NCBI GenBank assembly: GCA_024867545.1
Contig: JANFNE010000025.1
Coordinates: forward strand, 310,001-374,000
Reading direction: 5' to 3'
DNA from: Phytopythium helicoides
Lineage: Eukaryota; Oomycota; Peronosporomycetes; Pythiales; Pythiaceae
DNA length: 64,000 nt
This document shows, in pieces, positions 47,709-60,718 of this stretch. The translations under genes and the position numbers were made by a program. The notes beneath the pieces are model-generated. The model saw nothing but the letters and a program-made list of their open reading frames with translations. It did not search any database and was not told where the DNA came from. The first letter of the stretch is position 1; every line of letters starts with the position of its first letter.

Positions 47709-48588
47709 GCGGGGGGACTTCCAGCTTGGCCGGCGGCCTGGAAGGAACCTGCGCGGCGGGTCGGCAGACGTGATGGACCTGTAGGAATGGATAGGAGAGG
47801 AGGACAGGTAGTTCAACGTGCGAGCCAAATGGGAGGTGGACGGACCTGTGAGAATTGATGAAGACAACCAGTCAGCGGGAAGGACGCGAGTTGGCGGAGG
47901 AGGAAGGAGGGGGGAGGGGGAAAAAAGAACCGCGCGGCAGAGAAGGGACAGAAGTGCCCGCGATGCGACGACCTCCCAGCGTCACGATGGGGAGGCGCCT
48001 GTGTGTGGAAAATGTAAGTTTGGTGATTGATTGAGGGAGGCGCGTGGAGGCGAGGGGAGGATTTTTTTTTTTTTGTGAGAGGGAAGCTTCGCCTGTATGT
48101 GACCTGCAGGGCGGCGGTTTGGGTGCACTTTGCAGACGCGTTTGTCGACGAAAAAAGTAGGCGCTCGGATTTTTTTGGTTTGTGTGGATTGTGTGTGGGG
48201 GGCTTCGAAAAAAAAAAGACTTGAACTGTACATTTGCAACGTTGTGTACGGTACACGCAGTACCCACAATTACACACGCCTGCAACGGAAAAAGCGCGAT
48301 GTGTGTTCGTACGTAAATTTCACACAAAGCGTTTGCCGTGCGGGGCTTGCACACACTTGAGCTGTTCTTGCGATCGGCGGGCACTGGAACGCGCGAGATG
48401 TATACGGTACCGTACCGTACCGCAGATATTTATCACGGCTAACTCACTTTCTTTTCGGCGAATCAATAGCGTTGTGCTGAGATAAGCTGGCCAATCGGAG
48501 AGCGCGAACGCCCACTTCAACTTGCGCGCTCTGCGTCTCTTCACGGACAAGTCCATTTTGGCTCGTTGGGGCGAGTCGCGCGTGGCTC
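47709..48588. promoter_or_regulatory. Divergent intergenic region
   Basis: About 880 bp between the divergent phosphatase and Tudor-repeat genes. Contains a T11-13 tract near 48061, a GTACC repeat at about 48406-48421, and a CCAAT-box-like GCCAATCGG near 48490, about 100 bp upstream of the Tudor gene ATG. No coding region supported. Confidence 0.45.
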
Positions 48589-51500
48589 ATGGCGCTCAAG
48601 ACGGGCATGCTCGTGGGCATTGTGGGCTCGACGGACCTGGGCGTGCTCATCCAGGTCCGCGAGGCCTCGCAGACGTGCGTCATCAAGCTCAACAACGGCA
48701 CGCTCAAGAAGAATGTGCCGCTCGCGGACGTCGAGGAGGCGAGGGACATGAGCGACACCAAGGAGAAAAAGTCCCCGATCCGCCTCGAGGCACCGAGTGG
48801 GAGTGGAGCCGGCAGCCCCAAGCCGCTGGCTTTGCCCAGTGCGTCTCTGGCAAAGTCGCCGGCCAAGCCTGGCAGCCCCAAGCCGCTCGCGCCGCTCTCG
48901 AGCGGATCCAGCCCCAAGAGCAAGTCAAACACGCTCAAAATCGGTGACAGAGTCAAAGCGAGACACTGGAAGACGGGAGACAAGTGGACATCGGCGAAGA
49001 TCACGCGCGTTCGCTCGGACGGCAGCGTTGACGTCGAGTTCGATAGTGGGAAGGACGCGACGCGGGTAGCGTCGGTCGACATCCAGGCATTGGAAGAACG
49101 TGGAAGTGCCCAGGCAAAACCTTCTTCATTGTCGTCATCTTCACTTTCACCCAAGAAATCGGCAACAACCAAGAATGCGGCAGCCGCGTTTGAGAAAGGA
49201 GACGCGATTCAAGCGCGGTACAAGAACGGCAAGAAACTGTTTCCTGGCAAGATCGCTGCCGTCAATTCGGATGGAACGTACGATATCTTGTATGACGATG
49301 GAGACACGGAGTCTCGAGTCGTAGAGACCTCAATTGAGCGAACAACGGCGAGTAGTGACACTAAAACCAGCTCCAAAACGCCAGCAAAAGCTACTTTTCG
49401 AGTGAACCAAAGCTGTGCGTGCAAAATACAAGAAGGGCACGAAGTGGTTCGCTGGTAAGATTAAGAAAGCACACTCCGATGGCACATTCGACATACTATA
49501 CGAGGACGGCGACGTGGAGCTGCGAGTTGAGCGAGAGTTTATTGAAAGTGCTGAGGAAGTAGCTGGATCGCCCAAAGAGCAACTGTCTCGAACGAAAGCA
49601 CCTTCGGGGAGCAAACAATCCACTTTGGCAGTTGGAGCTGCCGTCAAAGCTCGATACAAAAAAGGAAGCAAACTGTTTCCTGGGAAGATCACTAAAGTGC
49701 GAACCGATGGGACGTATGATATCCTATATGACGATGGGGATGCTGAGATGCGAGTAGAACGGGAATTCATTGAACCTGTGAACCAAGATGACGAAGATGA
49801 ATCTAAATCGACGCCGAGCGGGAAGGAATTAGCAGGCGGCTTCGAGGTAGGGGATCGAGTTCAAGCGTACTACAAGGGTGGTCGCAGTCTGTACTCTGGA
49901 CGAATCACCAAGAAACACTTCGGTGGGAAATACGATGTGACATACGACGATGGTGACATGGAGCAGCGCGTGCCTGCAGATCTCATTCAAGCCGTTTCAA
50001 AGTCTCCAGGCAAGATCAACAAGGACAGGCATGATAACTTCATCAAAAAATGTCGAGTTCAGCAAGGGTGATAAGGTAAAGGCAAAATACAAAGGTGGCT
50101 CCAAATATTTCCCGGGAACAATCACACGATGTCGAGAGAGCGGGACCTATGATATCAAGTACGATGACGGGGATGTAGAGTTACGCGTCGAGAAGGACCT
50201 CATTGAGACTGTCGAGACTGAAGATAATAAGGGATGTGGGTACTCCAAAGAAGCCAACCAAGTTTGACGTTGGAGATCCGGTCAAAGCACGATACAAGGG
50301 AGGTAAGAAGTTATTCGCAGGGAAGATTTTGAAGGTGAATCATGACGGAACATATGACATCAAGTACGAAGATGGAGACACCGAGACACGAGTGTCGGTG
50401 GAGCTCATCGAAAGCGTCGAAGATCTTACGTCGGATACTTCGCGTAGCAATACAAAGAGCTCGCCAGTAAAAAAGAGGCTCGAGGTTGGAGCCAAAGGTT
50501 CGCGCTCGATACAAGGGCGGTAACAAATTTTTCAAAGGAGATATTATTCTTGCTCGCACAGATGGTAGCTTTGATATTAGGTACGAAGATGGGGACAGTG
50601 AGAAGCACGTCGAAGCGGATATGATTGAGCTGGTTGACGACGGAGATGCTGCTCCGTACGAGGTCGGTCAGAGTGTGCAAGCCTATTACAAGGGTGGAAA
50701 GAAGCTATTCCGCGGCAAGATTACTCGTGTTCACTCCAATGGAACTTATGATATCAAGTACAGCGACGGAGACTCCGAGACGCGCATATCGGCGAGCCAG
50801 ATAGTAGTCGAAAAAACAGAAAAGTCTATCGTGAAGGGCTTTGCAGTCGGAGAAAAAATCAAAGCTCGCTACAAAGGGGGCAGTAAGCTGTTTTCAGGCA
50901 AGATTACCCGAGTGCACACAAACGGAACCTACGACATCAAATATGACGATGGAGATTCAGAAACCCGTGTAGATCCAGCGAATGTTGTTTCTGCAGACTC
51001 TGGTGATAATTTACAAGAGAAAGACTCGACAGAATCCCCTCGGCGGCATGAGGTGGGCGATGCAGTAAACGCGAGGTACAAGGGTGGTGCAAAAATATTT
51101 GCAGCAAAGATCTCACGTGTCAGATCGGATGGGACGTACGACTTGGAGTATACTGATGGTGATACCGAAACTCGAGTAAGGAGCGAATTTATCGAGCTCT
51201 GCACCTGCTACTATAAAGCCAAAAGGTCTGAGCTGAACGAGCTTGCGATTGGGTCAAAGGTGCGTGCTCGGTACAAGAAGGGATCAAAATGGTTTCCAGC
51301 CAAAATCACTCGAATCAGAATGGACGGCACATTTGATCTACTCTATGACGATGGAGACGAGGAGTTGCGCGTGAATATAGAATATATCGAGCCAGTAGTG
51401 AAAGCTGGCAACGAGAAAGCCTATCAAGAAAAAGAGTAAAGACGACGAAGAAGACCTATTTGGTGACGACGATGAGGATCAAGGTGTCAAAAAGAAATCA

Positions 51501-54500
51501 TCGGCAACAAATTTTAACAAAGGAGACGCCGTTGAAGCCGACTTCAAGAAGAAAGGAAAGTTTCACCGTGGGAAAATTGTCAAAGTGCATAGTGATGGTA
51601 CTTTTGACATAGAATACGATGCAGGAGCCTCCGAAAAGCGAGTAGAGCGGGGCTATATCCGCAAATCGACAGGGGTGAGCGATGACGAAGGAGCATCTGC
51701 ATCCAAAAGTCGAGCATCTGATCACCCGGATTCAAAAGATACCTCCAGCAAGAACGAGAGTAGAGGAAGTGAACGAAAGAGTACTGCACCACAAAAGCCC
51801 GGTCATAGCTCTGAAGCAGTGGATTCTCCGCGACAGTGTTTTCAAGTCGGTATGCGGGTTACACAGCAACATGGCAAGGATGCGAAGTCCAAGCGGATTG
51901 GCACTATAAAACGTATGCACCGAGACGGAAGTTGTGATGTTAGTTATCCCGATGGGAACACAACAAAGCGCTTAGACACCTCCAAACTCCTCTTGTGTTC
52001 AGATTCTGAGGACTCTGGCAGCGAAGCTAGCCCCCCAAAACATAACACTCAATCGTCAGTTTCTACGTTTCGACGAAATGAGAACGTGTTATGTAGCTGG
52101 CGACGCCCAAGCAAGTTTGCACGCGGACGCCAAACAAAGTCATGGAAGAAGGCCAAAATCGTCGCTATCCATGGAGACAATACCTTCACTGTAAGACTGT
52201 CCATAGTTGCTGCATCAAGGTGGCTGAGCTGACAGTGTTGAATAGGTTCAATACGAGGATGGTACCATGGAAGAAGACGTACCTGCAGAAGCAATAAAGA
52301 CACATAAAAAGGAGAGTAGGCGCTCCGAGGGCTCAAACGATAGCTCTAGTAGTTGTGAAAGTTTACAGCGGCCAAAGCCTCCGCAGAAACGCCGGCGGTA
52401 CGGGCTACAGCTTTGCTGGATACAATCGCAAACTTTGCTAACCATTTTGAAATGCTCACCGGGATGATGGCAGAGCTCCTCGAATACAAGCAGAGTCATT
52501 TTATTTACTCAAGCAGCTAGCGCAAACGGTAACATATATCTTAGTCAGTTACGATCGCCCTAACTCATTCGCTGATTGTCCTGTAGTTGATCGAAGAAGG
52601 TCAGATGGAGAGTCCCCAGCGCGATAACTCATGCGATGGTAGTGATTCTTCGGGCTCTAGTAGCTCGTCCTCATTATCAAGTGAAGGCGAAGCACCCAGT
52701 TCTGAGGTCTACAAGGTAAGCCACACCAAAAGTTTCCCATGAAAACGCACAATTCTTAGGTGAAGCCTACCACAGGTTGCTCGGAAACTACTTGCCAAGA
52801 GTGTGCTAAGTGGGTACCGCAGTTTATTCAGTAAGCAAGACAAGAAAAAATCTGGTAAACTGTCGCGGTCACAGATAATCGAACTCGTTCAAAAAGTGTG
52901 CAACTCAAGCCAAAGAATGGGAGTCACAGTTCAGCAAACCCAAGAATACCATAACTACGCTTGAAGATGCCAACATCACAAATGCTGCAGTCTCCCAGTG
53001 CCTTTCCGATTGGTTTGAGTCACATGACGATCTGCGAACACACAAGCGTTTTGCTTTTCCAACTTTCTTGCTCGCCGTTGCTGTTGCTAAACACAGATTA
53101 GGGGAAATTGCGTGTAGAGCGCGCGGTTGCGTCCGCACTCGACGGTCGCTTTGCGTCACAGCACGAATACCGTCGCCAGCTCCAGTTATGGCAGCAAAAG
53201 CTTGGATTTCGGGTGTTCGAGACCTTACAGCGGCTTTTCATGAGCAAGCACTCTCAAATATTATCCCGTCCCGAGTACGAGTGGCATCGCTACAAGGCAT
53301 TTTTGATGTGGCTGTTCGATCAGCAGTACCCTCAAAGCCATTAGAAGTATACCTCCAGCAGCTTGGTTTGTACCCGCACCAAACACTACTGTTTCCCGAG
53401 TTTCTTTGCTGTTATTACCAGCTCTACGGATCGGCTAGTGACTTGACTCCTTCCGTTGCTACCTGCTTCCTCTGATCTGCAGACTCTCGAGCTTCGTCCT
53501 ATAGCATTCGTGGCTTCCTGTATGTTTGCAAACGGTGATGCAGCAACTAGACGTCATGGTGACCTGGTGCGTCGTCTCTGTGTTGGACGAACACCAAGTC
53601 AGCAAGACCTCATTCTCAGATTTCGTGAAGTGTTTGAGGCGCTGTTAAATGTATCAGAGAGCTCGCGAGATGAGCCGAATCTTTTGCCAACATCGCAGCT
53701 TGCAGCGTTTCGCGTCCAAAGTCGTTGCAGACCCGACATTACTTGCACCTGCAATTGCTACACTTTGCAAGCGATCAGCATCCGTCTCCCTTGTCGAAGT
53801 ATTTGCGAGCTGCGGTTTCATTATCGATGAGCTAACAACAGCCCCAACATTAGCAAACGCAATCGAGAAGATGAGGCTTCGAACCGATATCGCCGAGGTA
53901 AGGCGCATCATTAGTCTCACTCGAAGCCTCTGCTTTAAAAATCTTGCGTTTTCCCAATAACTCGGACTATTGGCGCATCCGAGCGGATACTGACAGCTTC
54001 CAGCGGAAGATTGGGCGATATGACGGCGCGACAAGTCTTCTTGAAGCTGTGGGGCTTCGTCGAGTACAAATGTACGCATTTTGAGCTGCGTGGAGCTCGG
54101 GCAGCTGACGGGAAACGAGTCACAACACTATCGACGGTCTACACTTGATTGCCTGCGAGAGAGTTGTGTACAGCTAGATGCGGAACTCGCGCTACTGGAT
54201 GGAGTTGAGAGCGTTTCATCAGTGATTGCACGCATTGCTGAGGAGCGTGCTCGAGAGGGAGGCCACTTTCGCGCTTGAGGAGTGCCGCGGGGTTCTTAAA
54301 CATTTGGTAGCATACATTGAGACTGTGCTTAAGAATCCAAAAGATTCTCGATGTTGGCGAATTCGCCAGGCAAACACCACATTCGAGAAGCAGATTGGAT
54401 ACCTCCCGTTTGCCACAGACTTGATGGCGACCATCGGTTACGATCTCATTGAAACTACGCAAGGATACATATTCGCATTACGTGGAACAACCTCAGTGGA

Positions 54501-56006
54501 TAATCAGTCACCGGCAACTAGCAGCTACCGCTGGTTTCCCCCGCACCGCTTTCAAACTTTACCTTTTCGAGTGTCAGCAGCCAGATGGAGTGGTTCTTGT
54601 GGCGGCGGAAACAAGAAATTGACAATCTGCTCCAGGGTGAACTACAGTATTACTTCGGCCAAACGCCTTCAAGTGACGCTGCATCCCAACGAGCAATCAA
54701 AATTGCGCGCTCACCTGCTCGCGTATCAGTAGAGATTGCAAAAATGTATCCCTATGGGACAAATGCGCTCGATACATTCAATCGCACGGGAGTGCAACAA
54801 AAACAGCTCGAGATGATGCGAGAATGTTTTGACTCCCTGGATCGAAATGCTCGGGGGTACTTGAATGAAAGGGATTTCTCCCAGCTTGTTTCCTCAGTGG
54901 GTTGATGGTCCCCCTTGGCTGCGATTCGATGCTTTTGATATTGGTGGTGACGGAAATCTAGACTTTGCCGACTTTGTTGCTGCGCTGGGACCGATTTTGG
55001 ATCACGCATACGATATCACACAAACTCCCAACGACAAGCTACAGGGTCTTTACTAGCGGTTCGCCAGCAGTTGTCATTGTGTGAAGCTGTCTCATCTGCT
55101 GTTGGTCGATTGCGGCTTTCAACATCACTTGGGGAGGCTACAAAAGCTTTAGAGCTAGTCCTAATTCACCTTCATCGCCTGTTAGAAGAGCCGTCAAATG
55201 ATCAATTTTGGCGAGTGGAGCCACGCACACTGCTAGGAAACTATGCACAGCAGCTTACTTCGGTGCGAGAGATCCTCCGACTAGCTGGATTTTCGCAGCA
55301 TAGATAGCAATTCATCGAGCCAAAGCAAGCGATCATGAAACAGGTGACTTTCAAGGCTGTTCTCGAGTTATTTCCGCACCGTGTAACTTTTTCGACATCA
55401 GCGCATGACCAGCAGCCACATCGCACACCTCTCGACAGCGGGACGCTTGCATCCATGCAAACGGTGACAGCCATGCTTGCTGGACACTATCGAGGGCTAA
55501 GATTCCCGAGCGTAAGCGATGTTGGCGCTGTCTCTAGGGCCATTGGGGGCGAAGATCCCACCAGGTATCCAGATGGATGGATCCACCTGATTGAGCTTGT
55601 CTACCGTTGTGTCACAAACGTTCTAGACCATCCCGAGCAAGAGAGGTACAGGCAACTACGCACGTCCACTGAAACGTACAAGAAGATTGTGGCTAGCGTC
55701 CCGGGCGGCGAGAATATTTTTATGGCTGTCGGATTTCGAGAGACCAACACTGGTGCATTGGCTCTTCCGTTTGACGAAAACATGGTCAATCTGCAGGCTC
55801 GACACCTCGAGCTCGGAGTGAGCGTGAGCCTGCTCCGAGAAAAACCGATCGCTTCGATTCGAGTTCGCCCCACGACTGCAGCTACCACAGGTGCTGGAAA
55901 GCGACTGGCACAAACACAAACACAAACACAAACAGACCGCAGACCCAAAAGCAGTGGTGGGTTCACTCGACCAAACAAACCAAAGCGAGGAGGCACAAAC
56001 GCTTGA
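48589..56006 (+). CDS. Giant Tudor-repeat / EF-hand / PUB-domain protein, many frameshifts
   Basis: Starts MALKTGMLVGIVGSTD at 48589. About 15 consecutive SH3/Tudor-like repeats of about 50 residues follow up to about 52300, of the form VKARYKGGxKxFPGKIxxVxxDGTYDIxYDDGDxExRV. Then come an EF-like segment (KQDKKKSGKLSRSQI, about 52830), PUB-like domains near 53950-54080, 54230-54490, 55120-55310 and 55580-55745 (WRIRQANTTFEKQIG; YRQLRTSTETYKKIV), and a paired EF-hand at about 54830-55000 (DRNARGYLNERDF; DIGGDGNLDFADF). Introns: 52191-52245, 52529-52586, 52716-52775. Single extra bases at 49409-49411, 50045-50050, 50231-50233, 50494-50496 and 51416-51418, plus more downstream, split it into at least ten frames. 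PUB domains typically bind p97/Cdc48; Tudor repeats bind methylated ligands. Treating it as one gene is inference from continuous repeats. Confidence 0.65.
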
Positions 56007-57079
56007 TGCAGGACAGGAAGGGATTCCATTCGTGCCGTTGAAGAGATTCAATCAGGATCTCGTAGTCCGGCGACTGGCGATCCATTCTGCACTGCAAGCT
56101 GTTCATTCGACCTGATGGAGGTATATACAGTAGTTGACTATGGGTTTACGCTTCGAGCCCTTGAGGAGCTTCACCACTTGCATCCAAACGGAGGGAGTCG
56201 CATTCATCTCCAACCCATCACAAGATTTCGTAAATGCTGTGCAGTAGTTGCCGCTCTGCGTCACACTGAATTACGGACGATTGGTGCAGCTCGTCCACGC
56301 CTTTGCCGAGTGATAAATAGTGGAAGAACTCGAGCTGAAGCGTGTGGCGTCGAGAAACACAACACCGGCTCAAGCGCGATTAGAGCAGCTTGTTTCGAGT
56401 CCTTCGTCCAGTCGTGGAGTCGGCTCTTCCACGAGAATTGACGTCGAGTCCTTGATGGACGAGCGTCGCCATCAAACAGGATAGCCGAGGCATCCCAGCT
56501 GCGCCTGAGCAACCGAGAGCGATTATACTTGACTAAAATATGTCTGTTCGACTAATGATGATGCGCTCGCGCGAGCAATTTCGTTTAGTCATGGCGCGAC
56601 CGTGGTCGTTGACCAGTCGACTAATGTAATAGATGGCCGCGTCTAGCATTGTGCTATGCGCGTACAGTGCTGGCTGCTGCAAGCTGTCCATGCTTGTTGA
56701 CCATGTGCGCTCCGACACGATCTCCTACAGTATCGGATACAATGAGGTCACTCACGAGGCGGTCGGGTGCGTGAGCGGCAGCTGGCGCTAATCGTGTCGT
56801 CGACCAGCAAGCAAACAGCATCTCTCACCCGACCGGATCCGATCCGATCCGTACACCGCTTGCGGGTTGCTGAAGCGGGTGTCGGATGCATACCAGCGCG
56901 AGGTCGCTCCCCTACGCCGAAACTCGAGTCCGGCTGTATGGCTGTAGCATCCGAGACGCCGCAGCAACGATCCTAGCCGAGTCCACTCGTTCGCTCATTC
57001 TCCAACTTGCCGAGTCTTCCCCACTCGACTCCACTCCACTCCACTCGACTCCACCTCCCACACCGAGCACCCAGCAACC
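56007..57079. other. Pectate lyase upstream region, left arm
   Basis: Intergenic, no supported gene. A CTCCA-type tandem repeat occurs at about 57018-57055 just before the start codon and is shortened in the right arm. Open frames seen here are disrupted in the right-arm copy. Confidence 0.5.
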
Positions 57080-57872
57080 ATGGTCAAGACCTTCTCCGCC
57101 GTCACACTCGCGCTCGCCGCCTCGGCCGCCGTCGCATCCGCCAAGTCAATGCGTGCGGCATCGGCGTCCATGCCGGACGGCACGTGGCCCACGAGCAAGG
57201 GCACGGTCAAGTACAGCGAGGTGTACGTGGTGGCTGCCGGAGAGACGTTCGACGGCGGCATGAAGACGTACGAGCGGTCGGACATCACGTGTGACGGACA
57301 GACCGAGAGCGACGAGTCGACGGCTGTGTTCCAGGTGGAGGCCGGCGGCACCCTCAAGAACGTCATCATCGGCGCCAACCAGATGGAGGGCGTGCACTGC
57401 GACGACCATGACTGCACGATCGAGAACGTGTGGTGGGACGACGTGTGTGAGGACGCGCTGAGCATCAAGGGTGGCTCAGCCTCGAGCGTGTCGACGGTGA
57501 CGGGCGGTGGCGCTCGCTCAGGCCGACGACAAGGTCATCCAGCACAACGGCTACGGCACGGTCAACATCGAGGGCTTCTACGCCGAGGACTTTGGCAAGC
57601 TCTACCGCTCGTGCGGCACGTGCGGCGACCGCCAGCGCTTTGTCAACCTCAACAACGTGTACGTGGTGAACCCGGGCGTGAGCGTCGTGACGGTCAACAA
57701 GAACTACGGTGACGAGGCCACGTTCGCCAACATCAAGATCAGCGCCGACGACGACAGCTATGACATCTGCGCCTGGTCGCAGGGTACGGATGACGGCGAG
57801 CCCGAGGAGCTTGGCGCTGGTCCGTCCGACCCGCTGTGCCAGTACTCGGATAGCGACATCACGTACGCCTGA
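57080..57872 (+). CDS. Secreted pectate lyase (PL3-like), frameshifted, left copy
   Basis: Predicted calcium-dependent pectate lyase cleaving plant cell-wall polygalacturonate outside the cell. The protein starts with a signal peptide ([21 protein letters not shown]). It shows the PL3 pattern: [34 protein letters not shown] with probable calcium-binding acidic residues, [13 protein letters not shown] and [11 protein letters not shown] with the conserved Arg. Cys-rich, about 260 residues. One extra G at 57521-57522 puts the [10 protein letters not shown] part in another frame. The same extra base exists in the inverted copy. It may be a pseudogene pair, or a shared ancestral error or lesion. 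Confidence 0.8.
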
Positions 57873-58866
57873 GCGGTTCCAGCTGTTGGTGGCGTGCAGC
57901 ACTGTGTCTAGCCATGTTGACCAGGTTTGGTCTGGTCATCCGCTGGTTGGTTGAAGGATGTTTGTTGGTTGTGAAGGGCGACCGATCTTAGATAGAGTTG
58001 AGGGGCCGACCTCTCGCTTCATCGTTTCGATGTGTACACCGTGAATGCAATTCGTTGTGACTGTACATGGGAGTTGAGGGTGTTGTTGTTCTGCCTGGTC
58101 TTGTTGAAGTGATTGAGAAATGGAGCCAGCACAAACTGATAAGTGAGAAATGAGAAATGAGGATACTGGGAAAGTATGAGATTGTATGAGTTGGAACATT
58201 AGTATTGTCGATCCAAGTGACAAGTTGATGCCGATGGAGCGTGTTGAAACCATCAAGCTTTCGGCTGTGGAGCTGAAAGCCAAGGCGTAGAGGATTGAGA
58301 ACTTACAAGCTTGAGTAACTAAATCCACGGTCTTTTGTTTGGTCTGTGGTTTAATGATGAGAAAAGAACTGAAGTGACCATCAATCCCGAGAAAAATATC
58401 GCACAAGGTTTATTGAGAGCTACCTTGAACTCTTAGGATTTGATTATTCTACACCTTGGCCTTCAGCTCCACAGCCGAAAGCTTGATGGTTTCAACACGC
58501 TCCATCGGCATCAACTTGTCACTTGGATCGACAATACTAATGTTCCAACTCATACAATCTCATACTTTCCCAGTATCCTCATTTCTCATTTCTCACTTAT
58601 CAGTTTGTGCTGGCTCCATTTCTCAATCACTTCAACAAGACCAGGCAGAACAACAACACCCTCAACTCCCATGTACAGTCACAACGAATTGCATTCACGG
58701 TGTACACGTCGAAACGATGAAGCGAGAGGTCGGCCCCTCAACTCTATCTAAGATCGGTCGCCCTTCACAACCAACAAACATCCTTCAACCAACCAGCGGA
58801 TGACCAGACCAAACCTGGTCAACATGGCTAGACACAGTGCTGCACGCCACCAACAGCTGGAACCGC
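57873..58866. other. Palindrome centre between convergent pectate lyase genes
   Basis: 3' flanks of both genes with the unique 157-bp spacer at 58292-58448. The innermost arm sequences pair as GCCAAGGCGTAGA with TCTACACCTTGGC. No gene of its own. Confidence 0.8.
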
Positions 58867-59659
58867 TCAGGCGTACGTGATGTCGCTATCCGAGTACTGG
58901 CACAGCGGGTCGGACGGACCAGCGCCAAGCTCCTCGGGCTCGCCGTCATCCGTACCCTGCGACCAGGCGCAGATGTCATAGCTGTCGTCGTCGGCGCTGA
59001 TCTTGATGTTGGCGAACGTGGCCTCGTCACCGTAGTTCTTGTTGACCGTCACGATGCTCACGCTCGGGTTCACCACATACACGTTGTTGAGGTTGACAAA
59101 GCGCTGGCGGTCGCCGCACGTGCCGCACGAGCGGTAGAGCTTGCCAAAGTCCTCGGCGTAGAAGCCCTCGATGTTGACCGTGCCGTAGCCGTTGTGCTGG
59201 ATGACCTTGTCGTCGGCCTGAGCGAGCGCCACCGCCCGTCACCGTCGACACGCTCGAGGCTGAGCCACCCTTGATGCTCAGCGCGTCCTCACACACGTCG
59301 TCCCACCACACGTTCTCGATCGTACAGTCATGGTCGTCACAGTGCACGCCCTCCATCTGGTTGGCGCCGATGATCACGTTCTTGAGGGTGCCGCCGGCCT
59401 CCACCTGGAACACGGCCGTCGACTCGTCACTCTCGGTCTGTCCGTCACACGTGATGTCCGACCGCTCGTACGTCTTCATGCCGCCGTCGAACGTCTCGCC
59501 GGCAGCCACCACGTACACCTCGCTGTACTGGACCGTGCCCTTGCTCGTGGGCCACGTGCCATCCGGCATGGAAGCCGAAGCTGCACGCATTGACTTGGCG
59601 GATACGACGGCGGTCGAGGCGGCGAGCGCGAGTGTGACGGCGGAGAAGGTCTTGACCAT
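58867..59659 (-). CDS. Secreted pectate lyase (PL3-like), frameshifted, right copy
   Basis: Inverted paralogue of 57080-57872, tail to tail with it. It has a signal peptide [21 protein letters not shown], with substitutions including SAAVASA to STAVVSA, TVKYSE to TVQYSE and NPGVSVV to NPSVSIV. The catalytic and calcium-site segments are unchanged. The extra base interrupting ARS/ADDKV is here at 59217-59218. Divergence concentrated outside the core suggests either purifying selection or gene conversion. Confidence 0.8.
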
Positions 59660-60718
59660 GGTTCCTGGGTGCTCGGTGTGGAGGTGCTGGGAGTGGAGTC
59701 GAGTGGCAAAGACTCGGCAAGTTGGAGAATGAGCGAACGAGTAGACTCGGCTAGGATCGTTGCTGCGGCGTCTCGGATGCTACAGCCATACAGCCGGACT
59801 CGAGTGTCGGCGTAGGGGAGCGACCTCGCGCTGGTATGCATCCGACACCCGCTTCAGCAACCCGCAAGCGGTGTACGGATCGGATCGGATCCGGTCGGGT
59901 GAGAGATGCTGTTTGCTTGCTGATGGACGACGCGATTAGCGCCAGCTGCCGCTCACGCACCCGACCGACTCGCGAGTGACCTCATTGTAGGAGATCGTGC
60001 CGGAGTGCACATGGTCAACAAGCACGGACAGCTTGTAGCAGCCAGCACTGCACGCGCATAGCACAATGCTAGACGCGACCATCCATTACATTAGTCGACT
60101 GGTCAACGACCACGGTCGCGCCATGACTAAACTAAATGGCTCGCGCGAGCGCATCATCATTAGTCGAACAGACATATTTTAGTCAAGTATAATCGCTCTC
60201 GGTTGCTCAGGCGCAGCTGGGATGCCTCGGCTATCCTGTTTGGTGGCGGCGCACGTCCATCAAGGACTCGGTGTCAATGCTCGTGGAAGAGCCGACCGCA
60301 CGACTGGACGAAGGACTTGGAACGAGCTGCTCTAATCACGCTTGAGCCGGTGTTGTGTTTCTCGACGCCACAAGCTTGGGCTCGAGTTCTTCCACTATTT
60401 ATCACACGGCAAAGGCGTGGACGAGCTGCACCAATCGTCCGCCATTCAATGTGATGCAGAGCAGCAATTACTGCACAGCATTTACGAAGTCTTGTGATGT
60501 GTTGGAGATGAATGGGGCTCCCTCCGTTTGGATGTACGTTGTACGTTGTGCAGCTCCTCAACGTCTCGAAAGATAAATCCACAGTCAACTACTGTATATA
60601 CCTCCATCAGGTCGAATGAACAGCTTGTAGTGCGGAATGGATCGCCAGACGCCGGACAAAAATCTTGATTGAATCTCTTCAATGGCACGAATGGGATCCT
60701 TTCCTTTCCTGTCCGGCA
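59660..60718. other. Pectate lyase upstream region, right arm
   Basis: Mirror of 56007-57079 with more divergence than the coding part. No gene supported. Confidence 0.5.

Larger units (their letters stand above)
55770..58291. repeat. Large inverted repeat, left arm
   Basis: About 2.5 kb repeated in inverse orientation at 58449-60950. It carries the last 79 or so codons of the Tudor/PUB gene, 1.1 kb of intergenic sequence, the pectate lyase gene and its 3' flank. The arms differ by substitutions and small indels, for example in the ACAAAC repeat and the CTCCA repeat, so they are not an exact assembly mirror. Confidence 0.93.

Noticed and set aside
56115..56441. Plus-strand ORF between the Tudor/PUB gene and pectate lyase
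   Set aside because: Its counterpart in the right arm is shifted and altered, and the sequence has no recognisable domain, so it is probably noncoding.
57496..57520. A 25-nt GT...AG intron that would restore the pectate lyase frame
   Set aside because: Far shorter than the 55-90 bp introns elsewhere in the window, and a single extra G explains the frame more simply; kept only as a remote alternative.
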